Origin: a virus
Length of the DNA: 40,633 nucleotides
IMG/VR virus record: IMGVR_UViG_3300006903_000008
Span: 1-40,633 of that record
Direction: 5' to 3' (one strand)
Below, piece after piece: positions 30,630-40,633 of this stretch. Under the pieces are notes generated by a model, which saw only the letters and a program-made list of their open reading frames with translations, was not told the DNA's origin and made no database searches. Within the stretch, counting starts at the first letter, position 1. Each line of letters begins with the position of its first letter. Made by a program: the position numbers and the translations under genes.

Positions 30630-31234
30630 TCGATCCGCTTCCGGTCTTCCTGGCGCTCGGCCTGGGCCTCCTCGCGGGGGCCTGGGCCGGGGCCAGCTAC
30701 GGCCTCCGGCTGGCGGACCGCCGACGGAAGGCACTCGGCGCCCATGCCCAGCTCGCGCGGCTGTGGCCGGCGGAGCTGCCGGTCCGCTCCGCGACGGACG
30801 TCCTCGCCGGCGTCATCCGGGTCGCGCTCGGCGGGACGATCTACGAGCTCCCGGTCCTGCCCCGCGGCGCATCGCGGCGCTGGCTCGAGTCGCTCGACGC
30901 GCGATTCGCGATGCTCGCGAACGACCTCGAGCAGGCCGGCAACGACACGCCCGCGATCATGGTCCGCCTGGTCGCCGAGGCCGATGGGCTGTACGAGATG
31001 CTGCTCGCCTACGACCGCGCCGGGGCCAGCAAGCTCCCAGCGCGCGAGGACATCGACGAGACCGCCACCGACACCGAGATCCTCCGCGCTGTCCTGGAGG
31101 TGTGGCGAGCCGCGAACCCTTTAGCCGCCACCGTCGCCCAGATGAGCGACGAGACGCCCACGACCTCGAGCGCGCCGCCGAGTACGCGGCGGCGACGTAC
31201 GGCTGGGCCCCGGACCGCCTCCAGGCCGGCTTGA
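30626..31234 (+). CDS. Tail assembly chaperone, short product
   Basis: The 202-residue product is read without frameshift. The N-terminus has a hydrophobic stretch (FLALGLGLLAGAWAGASYGL), and the central part is helical (RWLESLDARFAMLANDLEQA, then LVAEADGLYEMLLAYDRAG). After the slippery site at 31117 the remaining residues become Thr/Ser/Pro/Arg-rich, as expected where a second frame is the selected one. The protein coats the tape measure during tail assembly, like lambda gpG. Confidence 0.72.
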   Translation: MIDPLPVFLALGLGLLAGAWAGASYGLRLADRRRKALGAHAQLARLWPAELPVRSATDVLAGVIRVALGGTIYELPVLPRGASRRWLESLDARFAMLANDLEQAGNDTPAIMVRLVAEADGLYEMLLAYDRAGASKLPAREDIDETATDTEILRAVLEVWRAANPLAATVAQMSDETPTTSSAPPSTRRRRTAGPRTASRPA

Positions 31235-31494
31235 CCGATGAGCAGCTGGTCCTCTACTTCGACGCCGCCCAGGACCGCCTCGAGCGCACGACCGAGGCCG
31301 AGTTCGATCGGGCCGTCGAGGCGGTCAGGATCGGCACCGTCTTCGCCCATGACGCGCGCGAGTACACGCGCTGGCGCAACCGCCGCAGGGCGGCCAGCGG
31401 AAAGACCCGCGGTCTCGTCGGCGCTGAGCTCGAGGCCGCGGTGATGCGCATCGCGAAGCTCTTCCCGAACCAGGTCATCCGGGAGACCGCGTAG
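30626..31494 (+). CDS. Tail assembly chaperone, long product made by -1 frameshift
   Basis: A -1 slip on C-CCT-TTA (31117-31123) joins the first frame to a second open frame that continues as AGC CGC CAC CGT and ends at 31494. The second part is well formed: DAHDLERAAEYAAATYGWAP, LTDEQLVLYFDAAQDRLE, EYTRWRNRRRAASG and VMRIAKLFPNQVIRETA. It has no good start of its own. This is the gpG/gpGT arrangement conserved in long-tailed phages. Its stop is followed at once by the tape-measure ATG. Confidence 0.8.
31117..31123 (+). promoter_or_regulatory. Programmed -1 frameshift slippery site CCCTTTA
   Basis: The heptamer fits X-XXY-YYZ in the zero frame (AAC CCT TTA). It contains a TTA codon, which is very rare in this GC-rich genome, and lies where the two chaperone frames overlap. 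After slipping, the tRNAs would re-pair with CCC and TTT. Confidence 0.82.
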
Positions 31495-34272
31495 ATGGCG
31501 TCGATCGGCGACCTCATCCTCCAACTCCTGGTCGACGGCTCGCAGCTGACACCGGCAGTCCAGAAGGAAGCCGCGAAGGCCGGCGACGCCGGCGCGCAGA
31601 CGCTTGGCGCGAAGCTCTCGGGCGGTCTGAAGACGACCGGGATCAAGGCATTCGGCGCGGTCGCCAGCGCCGCGTTCGGGATCGCCACCGCAGGCGCGCT
31701 CAAGCTCGAGGAGATCCAAGCCCGGATCACCGCCGAGACAGGCGCCAGCGCGGACGAGGCGAAGGCCACCGCGAAGGTGATCAACCAGGTCGCCGGCGAC
31801 GAGCGGCTGTCGCTCGAGTCCGTGGCGGATATCGCGATCAAGGTGCGTCGTGACCTCGGGGCGACGGGGCCCGTCGCCGACCAGCTGACCGCCAAGATCG
31901 CCCGTTTCGCCCGCGTGACCCGCCAGGACGGCGGTGCCGCGGTCTCGGACATCGACAATCTCGTCGACGCCTGGGGGCTTTCCCTCAACGACGTCGGCGG
32001 CCTGCTCGACAAGCTGATCGTCTCGGGCCAGAAGTGGGGCGGCTCGATCACCGAGGACGAGAAGGCGCTCGCCGAGATCGCGCCGCAGCTGAAGGCGTTC
32101 AACCTCAGCATCGACGATGGGATCGCCCTGCTCGACCTGTTCAAGGCATCGGGTGTCGATGCGTCCCAGGTGCCGAAGGCCCTGACCTCGGCGCTGCAGA
32201 AGCTCAACGGCAGGCCGCTCAAGGACTTCATCGTCGAGCTCGCCGGCATCGAGGATCCGGCCGCACGGGCCAGGCGCGCGATCGAGGTCTTCGGCACGAA
32301 GGCGGGCGTGCAGCTGGCGAACGCGATCAAGCCGGGCATGAAGAGCCTCGACGATCTCGGCATCACCGCTGCGGAATCGCAGGGAGCCCTCGACAAGGCG
32401 GCCGACGCCCTGGACTCCACCTTCGGCGCGCGCTTCCAGCGGATGCTCAGCCAGGCCGGCGCCAAGCTCCGTGATTTCGGCTCCGACTTCGGTCCGCTGT
32501 TCACCGGGATCGCGTCGCTCGCGTCGCTGGGCGGCGCCATCGGGCTCGACGACTTCGTCAAGAAGTTCGCCGGCAAGCTGGCCGAGGCCGGCAAGGCTGG
32601 CGGCGAGGCTCTGATCGACGCGGTCGGCACGGCGACCGGCGCCGCGGGCACCGTCATCGGCAACCTCATTGCCCAGGCACTCGACCCGCACAACCCGTTC
32701 CTCAACGGCGTCATCGGCAAGACCGCGGCCGCGGCCGGGAGGCTGTGGGGCACGATCTTCGGTGCGGCCGTCGACCTCGCCGACGCGGCCGCCGCCGCGA
32801 TCGGTCGGATTCCGGGCGCGGGCAAGGTCAGCGCGGCGATCGACAGGACGGCATCGTTCCTCGGGACCGGGTTCGGCAAGGCGTTCGGGATCGCCGCGGC
32901 CGCCGGCGCGATCTTCTGGTTCCTCGACGAGTGGAACAAGCAGCGTGCCGGCCTCGCAGTCCAAGGCGAGCAGATCGGCGCGGACATCGCGGCATCGATC
33001 GCCCGCGGCAACCTCGCCGAGCTCAAGCGCCAGCGAGAAGCCGTCGCCCAGGCGCTGCTGAAGCTGACCGTCGACCCCGCCACCGTCGGCCAGTTCGACC
33101 CGCTCAAGCCCTTCCGGACCCTGCTGGCGGGAGACGAGATCGACCGGCTCGGCAAGGAGCTCGGCCAGCTCGACACCAAGATCGCCGCGCTCCAGGCGAC
33201 GACTCAGCAGCCGGTGATCAACCCGAAGGCGTTCCTCGGTCCGCCGGTTCCCGCGGAGCTGCTGCGCAAGCAGGGTGAGCAGGCTGTCGCGGAGATCCTG
33301 AACGGAGCGTCCGGGGCGATCCGGCACGGCGGCACTGGCGTCGTCGACGCGATGGCCCGCCTGCGCAGCCTGACGCTCGCGCAGATCGTCCAGCTGACGC
33401 CCGAGGCGCGCCAGGCGATGGCCCAAGTCTCGCTCGCCCTGGCCAGCGGGATCCGCGACAAGCGATCGGCGATCGATGCCGCGATCGCGCAGCTCAAGAC
33501 CGACATCAAGAACGGGCTCAAGCCGGGGCGCGAGATCGGCCACGACATCGGGCTGCTGCTGGGCCGGGCGATCCGGCGCGGGCTCAAGAGCGCCGATCCG
33601 GAGGTCCGGGCCCAGGCCGAGGGCACGCGCGCCCTGATCGAGGCGCGGCTGATCGAGCTCGTGAAGTCTGGCGGCAAGGCGGGCCAGCAGGTCCTCGACA
33701 AGCTCGCCGACGCGATGAGGTCGAAGGACCCGGCCGTCCGCAACCAGGCAGCACGGACGAAGGGCATCATCGACGCCGCGCTGAAGGCTGAGGGGGGCGC
33801 CAAGTCTCCGGGCGACAAGATCGGCGAGGACCTGGCGACCGACCTCGCGTCGAAGGGGCCGATCGTCGGCCGCGTGGCCTACGCGATCGGCGTCGACATC
33901 GCGCGGAACCTCCGCGCCGGGCTCAAAGGCACGGGCTACGTCCCGCCGTCGTTGCCGTCGACCGGCGGCACACCGACGGTCGGCTCCGGGGGGAAGCAGT
34001 CCGGGAACGTCAATTACCAGCACGGCACGCCCTACGTCCCGACCGACCAGTTCGCGTTCCTGCACCGCGGCGAGGCCGTGCTGACCGCGTCTGAGAACGC
34101 GGCCCGCCAGAGCTGGTCCGGGGGTGTGACGATCGAGAACCTAAGCGTCGACGCCCGTGGCCAGGCCAACCCGGCAGCCACTGGCGCTGCGGTCAGGCAG
34201 GGCGTTGCGGACGCGATGGCCGACGTGCTGCGGTCGCAGGACGCGCGGCTGCCGGTCGGGGTGCGTTCGTGA
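31495..34272 (+). CDS. Tape measure protein
   Basis: This is the longest gene (925 residues) and lies directly after the chaperones. It has a conserved-type N-terminal region (ITAETGASADEAKATAKVIN, LSLESVADIAIKVRRDLGAT, GGSITEDEKALAEIAPQLKA), helical repeats and membrane-active-looking segments (AIGLDDFVKKFAGKL; KAFGIAAAAGAIFWFLDEW). The C-terminal part has YQHGTPYVPTDQFAFLHRGE, the usual end motif of many siphophage tape measures. At about 1.5 angstroms per residue it predicts a tail near 140 nm. It has no clear lytic domain. Confidence 0.92.
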   Translation: MASIGDLILQLLVDGSQLTPAVQKEAAKAGDAGAQTLGAKLSGGLKTTGIKAFGAVASAAFGIATAGALKLEEIQARITAETGASADEAKATAKVINQVAGDERLSLESVADIAIKVRRDLGATGPVADQLTAKIARFARVTRQDGGAAVSDIDNLVDAWGLSLNDVGGLLDKLIVSGQKWGGSITEDEKALAEIAPQLKAFNLSIDDGIALLDLFKASGVDASQVPKALTSALQKLNGRPLKDFIVELAGIEDPAARARRAIEVFGTKAGVQLANAIKPGMKSLDDLGITAAESQGALDKAADALDSTFGARFQRMLSQAGAKLRDFGSDFGPLFTGIASLASLGGAIGLDDFVKKFAGKLAEAGKAGGEALIDAVGTATGAAGTVIGNLIAQALDPHNPFLNGVIGKTAAAAGRLWGTIFGAAVDLADAAAAAIGRIPGAGKVSAAIDRTASFLGTGFGKAFGIAAAAGAIFWFLDEWNKQRAGLAVQGEQIGADIAASIARGNLAELKRQREAVAQALLKLTVDPATVGQFDPLKPFRTLLAGDEIDRLGKELGQLDTKIAALQATTQQPVINPKAFLGPPVPAELLRKQGEQAVAEILNGASGAIRHGGTGVVDAMARLRSLTLAQIVQLTPEARQAMAQVSLALASGIRDKRSAIDAAIAQLKTDIKNGLKPGREIGHDIGLLLGRAIRRGLKSADPEVRAQAEGTRALIEARLIELVKSGGKAGQQVLDKLADAMRSKDPAVRNQAARTKGIIDAALKAEGGAKSPGDKIGEDLATDLASKGPIVGRVAYAIGVDIARNLRAGLKGTGYVPPSLPSTGGTPTVGSGGKQSGNVNYQHGTPYVPTDQFAFLHRGEAVLTASENAARQSWSGGVTIENLSVDARGQANPAATGAAVRQGVADAMADVLRSQDARLPVGVRS

Positions 34273-34646
34273 CGGTCGACGCCTTCCAGCAGCTCGGCTC
34301 GGTCATCGACCTCGTCGCGGCCGACCACGAGGCCTTCGCCTACCCCGAGGCCGCCGTGCTCACGCCGATCCTCAGCGATGGCGCGTCCGAGCGGAACTTC
34401 GTGCTCCAGGGCTCGGGTCTGTCGGCACGCCAGGCGCGGCGATCCTGGGTGGCCGTCCCGACCCCGGACATGCAGACGATCCGCGGCTACTCGAGCAGCA
34501 AGGACCAGGTGACCCTCACCGAGGAGGACGGCACGAGCCGGCCGGTGATCGTCATGGACTTCGCGGCGACCCAACGCTTCGTCGGCTACTGGGATGTCAG
34601 CGCGCGCCTGGTCGAGACGGCGGATCCGACGAGCCCCGGGTCCTAG
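34269..34646 (+). CDS. Tail protein after tape measure (125 aa)
   Basis: The GTG start overlaps the tape-measure stop. The product is beta-rich (NFVLQGSGLSARQARRSWVA, DQVTLTEEDGTSRPVIVMDF, QRFVGYWDVSARLVE). By position it may be part of the distal tail or a minor tail protein that joins tube and tip. No family is recognised with confidence. Confidence 0.6.
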   Translation: MTVDAFQQLGSVIDLVAADHEAFAYPEAAVLTPILSDGASERNFVLQGSGLSARQARRSWVAVPTPDMQTIRGYSSSKDQVTLTEEDGTSRPVIVMDFAATQRFVGYWDVSARLVETADPTSPGS

Positions 34647-34649
34647 CGC

Positions 34650-38737
<4,088 letters not shown>

Positions 38738-38741
<4 letters not shown>

Positions 38742-39832
38742 CCGTCCACCTGCTGGGCCTCGCCCACAGCGAGACCACCGACGAGTTCGCCCACTGCGCG
38801 TACACGCAGCGGACGCGCGACTTCGCGACGCTCCTCGCCAGGGCGGGCGTGCCCGTGGTGCTGTACGGCGGCGAGCGCGACGCCAGCGAGGCCCACCACG
38901 TCCCGCTCGTCACCCGCGAGGAGCAGCGGGCGTTCTGGCCCGACTACGTGCCCGGGCGCGACGTCTTCAACGACTTCCACCCGATGAGCATCGGCCAGGC
39001 CGTCTTCAACACGCGGGCGGCGGCGGCGATCCGCGAGCGCGCCGAGCCGCACGACGTGGTCGCGTTCACGATGGGCACCGCCCAGCAGCCCGCGTGGGGG
39101 TTGCTCGAGCGCGACGACCTGCTGCCGGTCGAGACAGGGATCGGCTACGCGGGCGTGTGGGCGCCGTATCGCGTGTTCGAAAGCTGGGCGTGGCGGAGCT
39201 ACCTCGCCGGCCGGGGGCCGTCCGACCAGGCGCGGCTGTTCGACGCCGTGATCCCCCGGGCGTACGACGCGGCGGACTTCCCGGCGGGCGACGGCCAGGG
39301 CGGCTACTTCGCGTTCGTGGGTCGGTTGATCCAGCGCAAGGGTCCGTCGATCGCCGCCGACGCCTGTCGACGCCTCGGGGCGCGGCTCGTTGTGGCGGGC
39401 CAGGGCGTCGCGAGTGTCGAGCCGGGGAAGATCACCTGCGACGACGGGACGACCCTCACCGGGGACGTGGAGTACGCCGGCCTCGTCGGGCCGGCGGAGC
39501 GCGCCGAGCTCATGGGCGGTGCAATGGCCGTGTTCGCGCCGACGCTGTACCTCGAGCCGTTCGGCGGCGTGTCGGTCGAGGCGCAGCTGTGCGGCACGCC
39601 GGCGATCGTCGCGGCGTGGGGCGGGCTCGTCGAGAACGTCACCGGCGCGACCGGCTTCGCCTGCGCGACGCTGGCCGAGTTCGCGGACGCGGCGGCGCGG
39701 GCGCCGGAGCTCGACCGCGCGACCGTCCGGGAGCACGCACTCGCGACGTGGACTCTCGAGGCGCTGACGACGCCGTGGCTCGACCACCTCGCCCGGCTCG
39801 ACACGCTGTGGACCGACGGCTGGTATGCGTAG
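38738..39832 (+). CDS. GT4-type glycosyltransferase
   Basis: The 364-residue product has the GT-B/GT4 pattern: [55 protein letters not shown] and [20 protein letters not shown], with the E-x(7)-E donor-binding motif (EPFGGVSVE), then [17 protein letters not shown]. The donor is probably a nucleotide sugar. It starts on a GTG overlapping the stop of the second collagen-like fibre, which suggests that the two are used together. It could add sugar to Thr residues of that fibre. Confidence 0.85.
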
Positions 39833-40555
39833 ATGCTGTGGCGACTGCTGGCGGCCGCTCGCGGCGGGGGCGTGGAGCTCACCGTGCCCCTGAGCGCCGA
39901 CCAGATCGCCTTCTGGCAGGACCAAGCCGCCCTGCTCGACCCGCTCGCCTACGAGTTCGTCAAGGGCTCGGCCGTCAGCCGCACCAACTCGGACGGGCGC
40001 CCGTGGTACCTGGTCAACGCGTGGAACGTCGCCGCGGTCAGCCCCGGTGCGCGGCGGTTTCACCGCAGCATCGATGTCGAGCGGGCCACGCCGGTCCCGG
40101 ATGGGGCGACGATCACCACGGCGGCCGACCCGACGTACGACTTCTACGTGTGCAAGCCGAAGACGGTCGTGGACGCCGATGCTCGCTACACGAACGACCC
40201 GATGGGGCTGTGGTTCTCCCGGATGCGCCAGCTCGGCACGCTGCCCCAGTACCACCTCGGCGGAACCGCCACCGACTCGTCGGGCCACAACATCGCGTTC
40301 CCGACCGACTTCGACTACGGGATGCTGCTCGAGGTGAGCGTCATGGACCTCGCGTGGCTGATCCTGTTCTACAGCGACGGCACGACGGGCGTGAACGTCC
40401 TCGGCGAGGTCAGCGACACCGTCGGCATCCGGTGGGCGGAACGGTGCGTCGTGCCGTTCAACCCCGACACGTTCCCGAACATCCGCCTCCAGGGCGTGGG
40501 CTCGGGTTCAGGGGCCGGCAACGCGGTCTACCTCAAGCTCCCGGGCGGCTGGTGA
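39833..40555 (+). CDS. Hypothetical protein at the end of the late operon (240 aa)
   Basis: The ATG follows the GT4 stop directly. The product is beta-rich (VPLSADQIAFWQDQAALLD, YLVNAWNVAAVSPGARRFHR, VSVMDLAWLILFYSDGTTG) and ends in a Gly-rich stretch. It is probably a virion protein such as a fibre tip or decoration. It overlaps the end of the acyltransferase on the other strand by 23 bases. Confidence 0.55.
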   Translation: MLWRLLAAARGGGVELTVPLSADQIAFWQDQAALLDPLAYEFVKGSAVSRTNSDGRPWYLVNAWNVAAVSPGARRFHRSIDVERATPVPDGATITTAADPTYDFYVCKPKTVVDADARYTNDPMGLWFSRMRQLGTLPQYHLGGTATDSSGHNIAFPTDFDYGMLLEVSVMDLAWLILFYSDGTTGVNVLGEVSDTVGIRWAERCVVPFNPDTFPNIRLQGVGSGSGAGNAVYLKLPGGW

Positions 40556-40633
40556 CACCCGATGCGATCGCACGCGCGATGTCGACGGGCGGTGCGATCG
40601 CCACGGGCGGCGTCCTCGAATGGCGGAACGGCC
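40533..40633 (-). CDS. 3' end of the OafA-like acyltransferase (second end copy)
   Basis: The frame that leaves the left edge of the window re-enters here after circular joining, and it ends ARAIASGVTSRPGA then TGA (40533-40535). Only the last 13-14 codons (40533-40573) are unique; the rest repeats bases 1-60. It is the same gene as the one at 1-973 and converges with the last late gene. Confidence 0.88.
   Translation of the reverse strand, partial: PFRHSRTPPVAIAPPVDIARAIASGVTSRPGA
40574..40633. repeat. Terminal direct repeat, right copy
   Basis: It is identical to bases 1-60. It shows that the window is a circle of 40,573 bases cut once inside the acyltransferase gene. Confidence 0.95.

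Noticed and set aside
31009-34065. Long minus-strand open frame (about 1,000 codons) opposite the tape measure
   Set aside because: It is an Arg/Leu/Asp-rich antisense reading of the tape-measure gene, produced by the high GC at third positions. Similar antisense frames at 14614-16815 and 35118-37202 were rejected for the same reason.
40574-40633. True terminal repeats of a linear genome
   Set aside because: The repeat is short, lies inside a single gene and keeps its frame across the join, which fits assembly overlap of a circle better.

Overview
The window is a complete temperate siphophage or prophage genome from a very GC-rich bacterium. Bases 1-60 recur exactly at 40574-40633, so the sequence is a closed circle of 40,573 unique bases cut at an arbitrary point. 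The cut falls inside an acyltransferase gene on the minus strand. The host is not identified. Almost every third codon position is G or C, start codons are often GTG, one early promoter looks leaderless, and secreted proteins carry Pro/Thr-rich linkers. These traits fit a high-GC actinobacterium or a member of the Chloroflexota. The attachment site carries the 3' half of a tRNA-Arg gene, so the phage probably integrates there in the host.

Layout. (a) 1-1714, minus strand: a lysogeny operon with a helix-turn-helix repressor, a stretch with inverted repeats, a tiny membrane protein and an OafA-type acyltransferase. (b) 1759-2609: a short early operon read divergently from the repressor. (c) 2697-8650: early and replication genes, with a Cas4/RecB-like nuclease, a phiC31 Gp3-family protein, many small (often zinc-binding) proteins and a DnaD-like replication initiator pair. 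(d) 8754-11241: a RuvC-like resolvase and a HerA-like ATPase with a duplicated winged helix. (e) 11234-12680: excisionase, tyrosine integrase, arm-type repeats and attP. (f) 13115-16617: a lysis and envelope region with small membrane proteins, a secreted GH16 glucanase, a C39-like cysteine peptidase and a holin candidate. (g) 17014-23246: HNH endonuclease, large terminase, portal, scaffold, HK97-fold capsid and head completion. (h) 23243-28801: a glycan cassette inserted between the head and tail genes, with a TagD-like cytidylyltransferase, two GT-A glycosyltransferases, a collagen-like His-rich fibre and a TagB/TagF-like transferase. (i) 28725-37322: tail genes, including a chaperone pair joined by a -1 frameshift on CCCTTTA, the tape measure and a tail-tip protein with a propeller-like insertion. 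(j) 37325-40555: fibre genes, a second collagen-like fibre and a GT4 glycosyltransferase.

The most interesting pattern is that both collagen-like fibres, whose Gly-X-Y repeats are rich in Thr, sit directly beside sugar- or polyol-phosphate-transferring enzymes, with start/stop overlaps or gaps of a few bases. I infer a dedicated system that decorates virion fibres, possibly using a CDP-activated alcohol. The acyltransferase read with the repressor would separately alter the surface of the lysogen. A second unusual feature is a recombination and replication set (Cas4-like nuclease, Gp3-like protein, RuvC-like resolvase, HerA-like ATPase) with no recognisable polymerase, primase or DnaB-type helicase. 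All functions are read from sequence motifs alone; no database search was run.
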